Assembly (NCBI GenBank): GCA_945862265.1
Contig: CAMAXP010000028.1
Location: 1-58,319, forward strand
Length of the DNA stretch: 58,319 bases
Reading direction: 5' to 3'
DNA from: Bordetella parapertussis
Lineage (GTDB): Bacteria; Pseudomonadota; Gammaproteobacteria; Burkholderiales; SG8-39
Below, piece by piece: positions 49,795 through 57,799 of the stretch. A program made the translations under genes and the position numbers. The notes under the pieces are model-generated. The model saw only the letters and a program-made list of their open reading frames with translations. It ran no database searches and was not told the DNA's origin. How positions within the stretch are numbered: position 1 is the first letter of the stretch; the number at the start of each line of letters is the position of its first letter.

Positions 49795-51132
49795 ATGGCC
49801 CCGGTGCCCAGTGAAGCCCCGACCCTGATCAGCGCCCGGTGGGTCGTGCCGGTCGAACCTGCCGGCATGGTCCTCGAGCATCACAGCGTGGCCGTGCGTG
49901 ACGGCGCGATCGAAGCCGTGCTCCCGACAGCGCAGGCCCTCGAGGCCTACCCCGGGTACGCCAGGGTCGAGCTGCCCGGGCACGTCCTGATTCCCGGGCT
50001 CGTCAACCTGCACACGCACGCCGCGATGACGCTGATGCGCGGCATGGCCGACGACCTGCCGCTGATGCGCTGGCTGCAGGAACACATCTGGCCCGCCGAA
50101 TCCAGGCATGTCTCACCCCAGTTCGTGCGGGACGGGACGCAGCTCGCCTGCCTGGAGATGCTGCGCGGCGGGATCACCTGCTTCAACGACATGTACTTCT
50201 ACCCGGAAGCGGCGGCCGAAGCCGCGCTGGAGTGCGGCATGCGTGCCGCGCTCGGCATGATCGTCATCGACTTCCCGACCGCCTACGCCTCCGACCCCGA
50301 CGATTACCTGGCCAAGGGGCTCGCGCTGAGGGACCGCCACAGGGACAACCCGCTGCTCTCGTTCTGCCTCGCGCCCCATGCGCCCTACACGGTGTCGGAC
50401 GGCGCCTTCGGCAAGATCGCCACGCTGGCGGCCGAACTCGACTGCCCGATCCACTGCCACGTCCACGAGACCGAGGACGAGATCGCGCGCTCGGTGGCCG
50501 AGCACGGCACGCGTCCGCTGGAACGGCTGCGCCGGCTCGGCATCGTAGGCCCGAACCTCGTCTCGGTGCATTCGGTGCACCTGTCCGCGGAGGAAATCGC
50601 CCTGCTCGCCGACCACGGCAGTTCGGTGGCCCACTGCCCCTCCTCGAACCTCAAGCTTGCCAGCGGATTCGCGCCGGTGGCCGCGCTGCTCGCCGCCGGC
50701 GTCAACGTGGGCCTGGGCACTGACGGCGCCGCCAGCAACAACCGGCTCGACGTCTTCCAGGAAATGCGCCAGGCCGCCCTGCTCGCCAAAGCCGTCGCCC
50801 GGGACGCGCAGGCCGTTCCCGCACACCAGGCCCTCGAGATGGCCACGCTTTCAGGGGCGCGGGCGCTGGGGCTCGACAGGAAAATCGGCTCGATCGTGCC
50901 CGGCAAGCGCGCGGACCTCGTCGCCGTCGACCTGTCCGGGCCGGAGCTGTCCCCAGTCTTCGATCCGGTCTCCCACCTGGCCTATTGCGCGGGGCGGGAG
51001 CAGGTTTCCCACGTGTGGGTCGACGGAATATTGAAATTGGCCGACAGGACCCTGAAACACATGGAATTTCACGGTTTGGACACCCGCATCAAGTTGTGGC
51101 AAAATACCCTGAGGGGTCGTAATGAATTTTGA
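49795..51132 (+). CDS. mtaD: 5-methylthioadenosine/S-adenosylhomocysteine deaminase-type amidohydrolase
   Basis: This 445-residue metal-dependent hydrolase of the TRZ/ATZ group probably deaminates adenosine-like compounds. Metal ligands: His73 and His75 (NLHTHAAMTLMRG), CHVHETEDE, the SVHSVHLS histidine and the GTDGAASNNRLDVFQEM aspartate. The ATG at 49795 directly abuts an AAAAAGG stretch, so the GTG at 49804, nine bases beyond it, may be the true start. It is divergent from gyrA and ends 39 bases before the ompA start. Confidence 0.82.
   Translation: MAPVPSEAPTLISARWVVPVEPAGMVLEHHSVAVRDGAIEAVLPTAQALEAYPGYARVELPGHVLIPGLVNLHTHAAMTLMRGMADDLPLMRWLQEHIWPAESRHVSPQFVRDGTQLACLEMLRGGITCFNDMYFYPEAAAEAALECGMRAALGMIVIDFPTAYASDPDDYLAKGLALRDRHRDNPLLSFCLAPHAPYTVSDGAFGKIATLAAELDCPIHCHVHETEDEIARSVAEHGTRPLERLRRLGIVGPNLVSVHSVHLSAEEIALLADHGSSVAHCPSSNLKLASGFAPVAALLAAGVNVGLGTDGAASNNRLDVFQEMRQAALLAKAVARDAQAVPAHQALEMATLSGARALGLDRKIGSIVPGKRADLVAVDLSGPELSPVFDPVSHLAYCAGREQVSHVWVDGILKLADRTLKHMEFHGLDTRIKLWQNTLRGRNEF
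51076..51105 (+). promoter_or_regulatory. possible ompA promoter
   Basis: TTGGAC (51076-51081) and CAAAAT (51100-51105) are separated by 18 bases within the end of mtaD and would start transcription near 51112, giving a leader of about 60 bases. Each hexamer matches four of six consensus bases. Strong expression of OmpA-type genes makes a dedicated promoter likely, but this one is only a guess. Confidence 0.3.
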
Positions 51133-51171
51133 ATTCGAGAAGTCATCGGAATAACGAACAAGGGGATTGCA

Positions 51172-51846
51172 ATGAACAAGAAAGCGTTGTCGCTTCTGGC
51201 CATCACAGGAATCGCGTTGTCGGCAGTGTCGTTCACCGCCTCTGCGCAAGGCTACTGGACCAACCCGTCGAGCGGCCTGACCTGGAAGAACGCTTCCGGC
51301 CAGTGCTGGAAGTCGGTTTACTTCACCCCTGCGATGGCGACCGCCGAGTGCGATCCCGACCTCGTGCCGAAGGCTGCGCCGGCCAAGCCCGCAGCCGCAC
51401 CTGCGGCGAAGCCCGCGGCGAAGCCCGCGGCACCCGCGGCGAAGCCCGCCGCCGCGAAGCCGGCACCCAAGCCGGCACCCAAGCCCGTCGCCGAGAAAGT
51501 GACGATGGCCGCCGACGCGCTGTTCGACTTCGACAAGGCCGTGGTCAAGGCTGATGCCAAGGGCAAGCTCGACGACCTCGCCGACAAGGTGAAGCGCGTC
51601 AACCTCGAAGTGGTGATCGCCATCGGCCACAGCGACTCGATCGGCGCCGATGCGTACAACCAGAAGCTCTCCGTCCGCCGCGCCGAAGCCGTCAAGGCCT
51701 ACCTGGTGAGCAAGGGCGTCGAGCCGAACCGCATCTACACCGAAGGCAAAGGCGAGAAGCAGCCGGTCGCGAGCAACAAGACCAAGGAAGGCCGCGCCAA
51801 GAACCGCCGCGTGGAAATCGAAGTGATCGGCACGCGCAAGCCGTAA
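51172..51846 (+). CDS. ompA: OmpA-family outer membrane / peptidoglycan-binding protein
   Basis: This 224-residue protein has a signal peptide (1-25, ending SFTASAQ) and a short N-terminal domain (about 26-65) with two cysteines (SGQCWKSV and AECDPD). A low-complexity Ala/Pro/Lys linker (about 66-105, repeated AAKPA units) follows, then an OmpA C-terminal domain (about 110-222). The latter contains [35 protein letters not shown] and [10 protein letters not shown], and binds peptidoglycan. There is no eight-strand barrel as in E. coli OmpA; this short form is typical of betaproteobacteria. AAGGGG lies 8 bases before the ATG, and a strong terminator follows. Confidence 0.92.
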   Translation: MNKKALSLLAITGIALSAVSFTASAQGYWTNPSSGLTWKNASGQCWKSVYFTPAMATAECDPDLVPKAAPAKPAAAPAAKPAAKPAAPAAKPAAAKPAPKPAPKPVAEKVTMAADALFDFDKAVVKADAKGKLDDLADKVKRVNLEVVIAIGHSDSIGADAYNQKLSVRRAEAVKAYLVSKGVEPNRIYTEGKGEKQPVASNKTKEGRAKNRRVEIEVIGTRKP

Positions 51847-51862
51847 CAGCGCTGCGCCGGAT

Positions 51863-51893
51863 AAAAGCCCTGCGAACGCAGGGCTTTTTTTTG
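51863..51893 (+). terminator. rho-independent terminator after ompA
   Basis: AGCCCTGC (51866-51873) pairs with GCAGGGCT (51878-51885) around a four-base loop and runs into eight T residues. It is the clearest terminator in the window and ends 13 bases before the ubiG start, so ubiG needs readthrough or its own promoter. Confidence 0.9.
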
Positions 51894-51905
51894 GTCCAAC
51901 ACTCC

Positions 51906-52613
51906 ATGACAGCCCCCCGCAACGCAGACCCCGCAGAGCTGGAGAAATTCAGCCAGCTCGCCCATCGCTGGTGGGACCCGGCCAGCGAATTCAAGCCGCT
52001 GCACGAGATCAACCCGCTCCGCCTCGCCTGGATCAACGGCCACGTGCCGCTCGCCGGGAAAGAGGTGCTGGATGTCGGCTGCGGCGGGGGCATCCTCTCC
52101 GAGGCCATGGCGCGCCTCGGGGCGAAGGTCCGCGGGATCGACCTGTCCGACAAGGCGCTCAAGGTCGCCGAACTGCACCGCCTCGAGAGCCGCGTAGAGG
52201 TGACCTACGAATCGGTCTCGGCCGAAGACCTGGCCGCGCGCAGCCCGGGCGCGTATGACGTGGTGACCTGCATGGAGCTGCTCGAGCATGTGCCCTCGCC
52301 GCCCAGCACGGTCGCCGCCTGTGCGCAGCTGCTCAAGCCCGGCGGCCACGCGTTCTTCTCCACGATCAACCGCAATCCCAAGGCCTACCTGTTCGCGGTC
52401 ATCGGCGCGGAGTACATCCTCAAGCTGCTGCCCAAGGGAACCCACGATTACGCGCGCTTCATCCGCCCTTCCGAGCTCGCCTCGGCCTGCCGGACCAACG
52501 GTTTGCGCCCTGCTGAATACATCGGCATGCACTACAACCCGCTCACGCAGCGCTACACGCTCGGCCCCAATTGCGATGTGAATTACATCGTGCACTGTGT
52601 AAAGGACGCCTGA
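51906..52613 (+). CDS. ubiG: ubiquinone biosynthesis O-methyltransferase
   Basis: This 235-residue SAM-dependent enzyme carries out both O-methylations of ubiquinone synthesis. The SAM site [18 protein letters not shown] begins at residue 56; [20 protein letters not shown] is the UbiG N-terminal signature, and [16 protein letters not shown] closes the fold. The ATG at 51906 ([15 protein letters not shown]) is preferred over a codon 15 bases earlier, which lies next to the terminator. gph starts on the base after its stop codon. Confidence 0.95.
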   Translation: MTAPRNADPAELEKFSQLAHRWWDPASEFKPLHEINPLRLAWINGHVPLAGKEVLDVGCGGGILSEAMARLGAKVRGIDLSDKALKVAELHRLESRVEVTYESVSAEDLAARSPGAYDVVTCMELLEHVPSPPSTVAACAQLLKPGGHAFFSTINRNPKAYLFAVIGAEYILKLLPKGTHDYARFIRPSELASACRTNGLRPAEYIGMHYNPLTQRYTLGPNCDVNYIVHCVKDA

Positions 52614-53261
52614 ATGCGCGCCGTACTGTTCGATTTCGACGGCACCCTGGCCGACACCGCGCCGGACCTCGGCGGTGCGCTCAACAAGATGCTCACCGAC
52701 CGCGGCAAAGCCGTGCTACCGGTGGACGCGGTGCGTGCATATGCCTCCAGCGGCGCGCGCGGCCTGCTGCGCAAGGGGTTTGGCGTGGTCCCCGAAGACG
52801 CAGGCTACGAGTCGATGCGCGTGGAGTTCATCGCCAATTACCGCGCCGCCATCTGCGTGCATACGCGGCTGTTTCCCGGCATTGAGGAACTGCTCGCGAA
52901 GATCGAGTCCCGCGGCATGCGCTGGGGAATCGTCACCAACAAGGCCATCGGCCTCACGATCCCCATCGTTGCGCAGTTGGGTCTCACCAAGCGTGCGGCC
53001 TGCGTGGTGGGCGGCGACACGACGCCCCACCTGAAACCCCATCCCGCGTCCCTGCTGCATGCCTCCGGCGAGATAGGGATCCCGCCCGCCGAATGTTTCT
53101 ACCTCGGCGACGACCTGCGCGACATCCTCGCGGCCAAGGCGGCCGGCATGCATCCGGTGGCGGTCGAGTACGGCTACAGCGGCACCGACAACGGCGGCCC
53201 GCGCGGCTGGGATGCCAGAACCGTCATCGCGCAGCCGCTGGACCTCCTCGCTCACCTGTAA
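52614..53261 (+). CDS. gph: phosphoglycolate phosphatase
   Basis: This 215-residue HAD-type phosphatase clears 2-phosphoglycolate. The nucleophile Asp7 and Asp9 lie in FDFDGTLADTAPDL, motif II is GIVTNKA, and motif IV is FYLGDDLRDILAAKAAGMHP. It begins directly after the ubiG stop; the ubiG-gph pair next to ompA and gyrA is common in betaproteobacteria. The tmRNA gene follows. Confidence 0.92.
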   Translation: MRAVLFDFDGTLADTAPDLGGALNKMLTDRGKAVLPVDAVRAYASSGARGLLRKGFGVVPEDAGYESMRVEFIANYRAAICVHTRLFPGIEELLAKIESRGMRWGIVTNKAIGLTIPIVAQLGLTKRAACVVGGDTTPHLKPHPASLLHASGEIGIPPAECFYLGDDLRDILAAKAAGMHPVAVEYGYSGTDNGGPRGWDARTVIAQPLDLLAHL

Positions 53262-53300
53262 AGCCCCGGGCTTGAATCCCGGCGTGTCGCCCCGACATGC

Positions 53301-53306
53301 GATAAT
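53301..53306 (+). promoter_or_regulatory. possible -10 element of the tmRNA gene
   Basis: GATAAT (five of six consensus) lies 21 bases before the mature tmRNA 5' end, which would give a short precursor trimmed by RNase P. No convincing -35 is present at 16-18 bases. Confidence 0.4.
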
Positions 53307-53327
53307 GAAAGTGCTTCAGCCGATTCC

Positions 53328-53698
53328 GGGGGCGACCTGGCTTCGACAGGGGTTACAAAGCAGGCAGGGCATACCGAGGACCAGTCACCTCGCAAATCCA
53401 TCTGGAAACAAAAGTAACTGCGAACGACAACTCGTACGCACTAGCCGCCTAAGAACCGGCTAGCTCTGCACCCATTTCGTCCCTGGAGTGGGACCGGGCA
53501 ACCGGTTGCAGAGTCATCTACAGGGAATCGGGCTATGCCGGGCCACTTGGCACTGCCCTAAAAAGTAGGTGGCTCGCGGGGAAAGCAGCGTGCCTGTTCG
53601 CGGCTGACCTGTTAAATCAGTAAAGAAGACAGGCTAAGTATGTAGAACTGTATGTGGCGTGCCGCTGGACGGGGGTTCGATTCCCCCCGCCTCCACCA
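53328..53698 (+). ncRNA. ssrA: transfer-messenger RNA
   Basis: This 371-base tmRNA rescues stalled ribosomes. The 5' end GGGGGCGACCTGGCTTCGAC pairs with the 3' end, which has the T-arm GGGGGTTCGATTCCCCCC and terminates CCACCA at 53693-53698. The tag reading frame resumes at GCG 53420 and gives ANDNSYALAA before TAA at 53450-53452, close to the E. coli tag ANDENYALAA. It is a single-piece (not permuted) form. The 3' end coincides with the start of an accessory region and of a 46-base repeat. Confidence 0.97.
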
Positions 53699-53738
53699 AT
53701 ACTCAAAGTCCCAACCCTTATCGGTTGGGATTTTTTTG
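53693..53738 (+). repeat. copy 1 of a 46-base direct repeat at the tmRNA 3' end
   Basis: These 46 bases run from the tmRNA CCACCA end through its terminator. They recur at 56769-56814 with two mismatches (positions 7 and 34). The tmRNA 3' end is a classic integrase target, so this could be one attachment site of a small island. Confidence 0.65.
53708..53737 (+). terminator. rho-independent terminator of tmRNA
   Basis: TCCCAACC (53709-53716) pairs perfectly with GGTTGGGA (53723-53730) around a six-base loop and is followed by seven T residues. It also faces the end of the leftward toxin gene. Confidence 0.88.
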
Positions 53739-53742
53739 TCGA

Positions 53743-54255
53743 TCATTCCAACCCCTTCAGTGACGCCATGCTGGACTGCAGGCGCTCGGCAGCAGGTTCG
53801 GCCTCTTTCAGGAGCTGATCCCAATCGTCGGGTGGGTGACCGCTGGCGAGCATCTTCCGAAACACCCGATATGCATCGTCCCCGCTTTCATAGGCACGCT
53901 TCGTGTCCTCATCGTTCACCCAGGCCAGCACGAGCACTTTGCTGGGCGCGTGGTAGCGAAAGAACAAGCGGTACTGCTGGAAAAACTTGGCTCGGAACCA
54001 GTGCTTGTAGTCGTCGCCGAGCGTGTTGCCTTGTCTGTACTCCGGCCTCGTCGGGTCTTGCGGGATGACATCGAAGGCCAGTTTGGCGATTGCTGCTAGC
54101 CTCTTGGTGCCGTTCTTCCTTACATATCCGACGGGGTCTTTTTCTTTCAGTACCTCGACCTGCTGGACGATCACCTCAAGTTGCGCGAGAAACAGCGGGT
54201 GCGCGAAAACCGTCCATCCGTGGATGAGCAGGGGCGCGGGCTTGCTTGATCTCAT
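53743..54255 (-). CDS. yhaV: YhaV-type ribonuclease toxin
   Basis: This is a 170-residue toxin of the YhaV family, ribosome-dependent endoribonucleases that cut mRNA. Recognisable segments are LLIHGWTVFAHPLFLAQLE, DPTRPEYRQGNTLGDDYKHW and FFQQYRLFFRYHAPSKVLVL, and the C-terminal ASGHPPDDWDQLL. It is slightly longer than E. coli YhaV (154). The ATG overlaps the antitoxin stop by four bases (ATGA), so antitoxin is made first. It ends 12 bases beyond the tmRNA terminator side, converging on it. All conserved parts look intact. Confidence 0.88.
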   Translation of the reverse strand: MRSSKPAPLLIHGWTVFAHPLFLAQLEVIVQQVEVLKEKDPVGYVRKNGTKRLAAIAKLAFDVIPQDPTRPEYRQGNTLGDDYKHWFRAKFFQQYRLFFRYHAPSKVLVLAWVNDEDTKRAYESGDDAYRVFRKMLASGHPPDDWDQLLKEAEPAAERLQSSMASLKGLE

Positions 54256-54581
54256 TCATCGTCCGCCGACAAGGGAGCGTCGAGATCGATTTCGATGCCG
54301 CCGGTCAGCGATTGGATGCGCTGCACGAAAGTGGAGTCGATGGCCTGCAGGCGCTCCGGATGGCTGGCGATGTCGCGCGCCAGGAAGCCCAAGAACTGAC
54401 CGAGCACCGGGTCGTCAACTTCGGTGACCTCGACGCGCGTCAGCACGACTTCGCCGCCGGGGCGGATCGTGTACTGGATCTTGTCGCGCTTGCCGAGTCG
54501 AAGGGCGCGACGCACGGTTTCCGGCACGGTGGTCTGGTAACGGTCGGTCAGCGTGGATTCGACTTCGAGGGTGGCAGCCAT
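54252..54581 (-). CDS. prlF: PrlF-type antitoxin (AbrB/SpoVT fold)
   Basis: This 109-residue antitoxin has an N-terminal swapped-hairpin AbrB DNA-binding domain (VESTLTDRYQTTVPETVRRA, LRLGKRDKIQYTI) and a C-terminal region (ALGF-like FLGFLARDIASHPERLQAID) that binds YhaV. The ATG at 54581 is chosen because GGAG lies 7 bases before it; a TTG 12 bases earlier falls inside that site. Upstream palindromes probably bind the PrlF/YhaV complex for autorepression. Confidence 0.88.
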   Translation of the reverse strand: MAATLEVESTLTDRYQTTVPETVRRALRLGKRDKIQYTIRPGGEVVLTRVEVTEVDDPVLGQFLGFLARDIASHPERLQAIDSTFVQRIQSLTGGIEIDLDAPLSADDE

Positions 54582-54608
54582 GGCGTTCTCCAATCAAAGA
54601 CGGTGATG

Positions 54609-54656
54609 CCATGCATGGTAATGCGATCGCATTGCCATGTCAATGCAAATGCATTG
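54609..54656. promoter_or_regulatory. clustered operator palindromes of prlF-yhaV
   Basis: Three palindromes follow one another: CCATGCATGG (54609-54618), AATGCGATCGCATT (54620-54633, extending imperfectly to GGTAATGCGATCGCATTGCC) and CAATGCAAATGCATTG (54641-54656). All repeat the AATGC/GCATT unit. They lie 28-75 bases upstream of the antitoxin start, where a promoter would be, and fit cooperative autorepression by an AbrB-type protein. Confidence 0.7.
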
Positions 54657-54710
54657 CCTGTTGGTCAAGGTTGACCAGCCGCAAAGTCGAGTGCCGATTG
54701 GTAACCAGTT

Positions 54711-55013
54711 TCAGACCTCGAAACCTGCTCTCCGGGGTCGCTCCAGTTCGGACGAATGTCCACGGAAACGGCCAAACCGATTCCCGCAGATTTCTCTCTC
54801 TGTCATCAGTAGGGACGCGAGCTCCCGCGACGCCCCACCATGGGCCGGGAATGCGCTCCCTGGGGCGCAGCGGACGATCGAGGTCGAGCGGACGATCTCG
54901 TCCCCCTCACGATAAAGCATCCGCCGGCCCACACCGGCAGCCGGGCTGGCGATCCAATCCATCTGGCCTACATCTAGAAGGACCACTATTGTCAGATCTT
55001 CATTGATCAGCAT
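54711..55013 (-). pseudogene. truncated ChrR-type cupin gene, decayed paralogue
   Basis: The first 60 residues (MLINEDLTIVVLLDVGQMDW, IASPAAGVGRRMLYREGDEI, VRSTSIVRCAPGSAFPAH) align with the start of the intact cupin gene at 56899-57558 (MQINTDLTQKLAIVSGELPW, LASPLKGVERRMLERNGDEV, ARATSLVRYAPKSSFSRH). After the first metal histidine the similarity ends (near 54834) and the frame runs through unrelated sequence to a stop at 54711. The second cupin domain is missing. It is a broken duplicate or the remains of a recombined copy. Confidence 0.65.
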
Positions 55014-55189
55014 CCTGACCTCCGCTTCAGAGCATCGAGCCAAGACTTGGAGCCATGACGTGATTAATGAAATCGTCGTGCAAACACCCGCGATTGCGTT
55101 CGAAAACTCCTGAATAGCTTACGAAGATTGAACCTGAGTGACAACAGATACCAGTTTAAGCGCGCAACGGTGACAAGTCCGCCGGTCGA
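55014..55189. other. non-coding stretch in the accessory region
   Basis: I see no gene, terminator or clear repeat here. The sequence is less GC-rich than the core chromosome and separates the broken cupin gene from the methyltransferase gene, both leftward. Confidence 0.4.
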
Positions 55190-55918
55190 TCAACCTCGCT
55201 TGCGGAACACTACCAGGTGTTGCCACGGTAGCGTGCCCACAGTGCGTTCCCAGTCCAGCACGAAGACACCCGCCTCCCGCTTGATCTGCGCCTCGCTCAT
55301 CTTGTGCAGCGGCTTGATGGGCACGCGCGGGTCCTCGGCCTTGTACTCGACGAAGGCGATGCGACCGCCGGGCTTGAGGGACTTCATCACGCTGGCCAAA
55401 ACCTCATAAGGGAAGGCCAGTTCGTGATAAACGTCGACCATGACCACCAGGTCCACCGATCCAGCCGGCAGCCTGACGTCGTCCTCCGCGCCCAGCCGTG
55501 CCTCGACCTGGGTCAGCCCGCGGCGGTTCAGGTTGGCCTTAAGCAGGCTGATCATCTCGGGCTGCACGTCGACCGCCCAGACCTTGCCGCCCGGCATCAC
55601 CGCCGGCGCCATCCGCCGCGACAGGTAACCGGTGCCGGCACCGATGTCAGCCACCACCATACCCGGCTTGAGTGCCAGCGCGGCCAGCAGCAGGTCGGTG
55701 CGTTCCTCGCGATCACGTTCTTCGCGTTCCAGCCAGGCCGCACCCTGCCAGCCCATCACCGCCGATATCTCGCGCCCCATGTAGCGCTTGCCTATGCCGT
55801 CGGCGCTGGCCGGAAACAGGCTGTAACGCTCGGCGACTGCAGCGGGCTGCGCCAGTGCGCTGCTGGCTGCCAGCAGGCACGCAAGCAGGGTGCACCGCCG
55901 GAGGAGCAATCTCATCAT
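55190..55918 (-). CDS. exported SAM-dependent methyltransferase
   Basis: This 242-residue class I methyltransferase has a clear signal peptide (MMRLLLRRCTLLACLLAASS, cleavage near ALAQ). SAM-binding motif I is VVADIGAGTGYLSRRMAPA (about 95-113), motif II VWAVDVQPEM, motif IV VMVDVYHEL, and the C-terminal strand has RTVGTLPWQHLVVFRK. An exported SAM enzyme is odd because SAM is cytoplasmic; the leader may instead be a membrane anchor. The start overlaps the SOUL gene stop by four bases (ATGA). The substrate is unknown. Confidence 0.8.
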   Translation of the reverse strand: MMRLLLRRCTLLACLLAASSALAQPAAVAERYSLFPASADGIGKRYMGREISAVMGWQGAAWLEREERDREERTDLLLAALALKPGMVVADIGAGTGYLSRRMAPAVMPGGKVWAVDVQPEMISLLKANLNRRGLTQVEARLGAEDDVRLPAGSVDLVVMVDVYHELAFPYEVLASVMKSLKPGGRIAFVEYKAEDPRVPIKPLHKMSEAQIKREAGVFVLDWERTVGTLPWQHLVVFRKRG

Positions 55919-56520
55919 TGCAGCGCCAGCCAGATCTCGTTTCGGCGCATGAACCAAGGAGTAAATGGCGCGTTGTATCGCGCCAGTACGGGCTCGCCTT
56001 GGGTGGTGACACCCTGTGCTTCCAACAACGCCTTCAATTCGCTCAAGTGCTCCTGGTAGTTGGCCTGCGACCAACTACCTGAGTAGCGTAAGACCGCCCA
56101 ATTGCCCGCGGGTACCAACCGCAGCTGAATACGCGGGTCAATCGGCTCGGGGGCCGTTGCCATCGTCACCCCCTTGGGCAAGACGAACTGCACACGAACA
56201 ATTCCCATCACGGTAGCTTGGGTCACCGGCAAAGTCATGTCTATGCGCATGGGTTCTGATGTCTGCGTAACAGGTGCGGTCATTGCAAACTTCCGGTCGC
56301 CCTTGTTCTTGCCGAAGATGTAGCCGGCCAGGATCGGGAAGGCCCGGTTGCCCGCGTCTTCGGCCGTGGCATCCAGCACCACCTCAGCCACGACGTAGGG
56401 CGAGTATTTTCGAAATTCAACTTTATCGACTGCCTTGATAACTTCGTATTCAGGTTCTTCGATCGCGTGACTGAGCAGCGGCATGGCGGCGATTGTGAGA
56501 AAAAGTATTAAGCGGTTCAT
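55915..56520 (-). CDS. SOUL family haem-binding protein, exported
   Basis: This 201-residue protein has a signal peptide (MNRLILFLTIAAMPLLSHA) followed by a SOUL/HBP domain: EEPEYEVIKAVDKVEFRKYS, YVVAEVVLDATAEDAGNRAF, KFAMTAPVTQ and GNWAVLRYSGSW. SOUL proteins bind haem or other tetrapyrroles. It overlaps the exported methyltransferase by four bases, which implies a common task at the periplasm or membrane. It lies between the two copies of the 46-base repeat. Confidence 0.85.
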   Translation of the reverse strand: MNRLILFLTIAAMPLLSHAIEEPEYEVIKAVDKVEFRKYSPYVVAEVVLDATAEDAGNRAFPILAGYIFGKNKGDRKFAMTAPVTQTSEPMRIDMTLPVTQATVMGIVRVQFVLPKGVTMATAPEPIDPRIQLRLVPAGNWAVLRYSGSWSQANYQEHLSELKALLEAQGVTTQGEPVLARYNAPFTPWFMRRNEIWLALQ

Positions 56521-56898
56521 GTAATCGACAAGCTTTCCTGGTAAATTTATACCTGCTTGCAGAGCAATAAACAGGTCTTCGTTTTAAAAATTAGAGAGCA
56601 AAGGGAATCAGCCATAGCGCGAAAACTCATACGGCGCTCCAGAAAAAGACACGCGACGAGACCTGAAAATAATACGAGCCATCGCCGGGAATTAGCAAGA
56701 AGCGAACATGCTGTGCAACGAGAATTCTTTTTCCGCGTGCTGCGGACGTGGCTTCATATTTCAAACTGCCACCACTACTCAAAGTCCCAACCCTTATCGG
56801 TCGGGATTTTTTTGCCCGTTCCCCCAGTGAAAACCGCAATGACGTCGCTATCGTCGTTAGGCGCAACAAAAATAGGGTTCGAACAATCGGGGCCTATA
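56521..56898. other. A+T-rich intergenic stretch with the second repeat copy
   Basis: No convincing gene is present in these 378 bases. A rightward frame (from 56557) runs through the repeat copy and into the reverse of the cupin gene, so it is unlikely to be real. Besides the repeat at 56769-56814 the stretch is A+T-rich, unlike the core chromosome. Confidence 0.45.
56769..56814 (+). repeat. copy 2 of the 46-base tmRNA-end repeat
   Basis: It matches 53693-53738 at 44 of 46 positions, including CCACCA and the hairpin with its T-run; one mismatch weakens the stem (GGTCGGGA). No tmRNA body precedes it here. It is a candidate far attachment site or a duplicated terminator. Confidence 0.6.
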
Positions 56899-57558
56899 TC
56901 AGTCTTGTAATAAGTGCCCCGTCTTAACCAAGATGGTACAACCTTCGACGCTAAAAGGTTTGTGTGCGCTCATGTGCGGACTACGTAACCAAGTCCCCTT
57001 GGGATAGCGTCCATGCTCATCCTCAAACACACCGTCAATGACAAATATTTCTTCGCCACCAAAATGTCTGTGTGGGTTGAAATAAGTATCCGGCGCCCAG
57101 CGTACCAAGGCCGTGCTGGTGGTAGCAAATGAGGATAGTGGCAAAACAGTCAGACCAGGCACCATTCCAGCAAACCAAGATGATGACTGAGTGTTGATCA
57201 CAACCCGTTCTGTGTCTAATGGATCAAGATATCTTAGTTTGACAAATAAGGTGCAGCCTGTGTCTGTAAATGGTGTGTGGGATGAGCCCGGTGGATTCTT
57301 GACGTAAGTGCCTGCAGGATATTGGCCATGTTCATCTTGGAACACGCCCTCGAGCACCAGAAATTCTTCTCCCAAGTCGTGCTGGTGGCGACTGAAGCTT
57401 GATTTGGGCGCATAGCGCACTAAGCTGGTTGCGCGAGCGACTTCATCACCATTGCGCTCAAGCATTCTTCGCTCAACACCTTTGAGTGGAGATGCAAGCC
57501 ATGGCAATTCACCAGAAACAATTGCTAATTTCTGAGTTAAATCTGTGTTGATTTGCAT
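56899..57558 (-). CDS. double-cupin ChrR-like protein
   Basis: This 219-residue protein has two cupin domains of the ChrR C-terminal type. The first holds His58, His60 and Glu64 (RHQHDLGEEFLVLEGVF) and His94. The second holds PHRHFGGEEIFVIDGVF (about 160-176) and a late histidine in SPHMSAHKPF. The zinc anti-sigma domain of true ChrR is missing and no ECF sigma gene is adjacent. Codon use is much richer in A and T than in the neighbours, a sign of recent transfer. A truncated paralogue lies 2 kb to the left. Metal-dependent enzyme or sensor are both possible. Confidence 0.8.
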   Translation of the reverse strand: MQINTDLTQKLAIVSGELPWLASPLKGVERRMLERNGDEVARATSLVRYAPKSSFSRHQHDLGEEFLVLEGVFQDEHGQYPAGTYVKNPPGSSHTPFTDTGCTLFVKLRYLDPLDTERVVINTQSSSWFAGMVPGLTVLPLSSFATTSTALVRWAPDTYFNPHRHFGGEEIFVIDGVFEDEHGRYPKGTWLRSPHMSAHKPFSVEGCTILVKTGHLLQD

Positions 57559-57799
57559 TGAGTTTTTCTGGTTTTAATGGAGAGTTTTAAAAATTCAACA
57601 GAGCCCGGAAAGCGGACGCACAAATTAAAGTGTTCCCGCAATCCCCCAATTCAAGCGGAAGTCTAGTGATGAATAGCCTCAAAAACGAAAAGTTCGAAGA
57701 CCGACAATCCACGAGGGCCAAATTACGCCACATTGGATAAAAATGGGTGTAAATGGGCGTAGTATTGGTTGGCTCATATAGCGAATAATGTTGTTGAAC

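Noticed and set aside
51360..51485. GC-rich repeats inside ompA as a mobile or regulatory repeat
   Set aside because: They encode the Ala/Pro/Lys linker common to this protein type and keep the reading frame.
56557..56910. A 117-codon rightward frame before the cupin gene
   Set aside because: It reads through the terminator repeat and into the reverse of the cupin gene; the same short peptide also arises from the other repeat copy.
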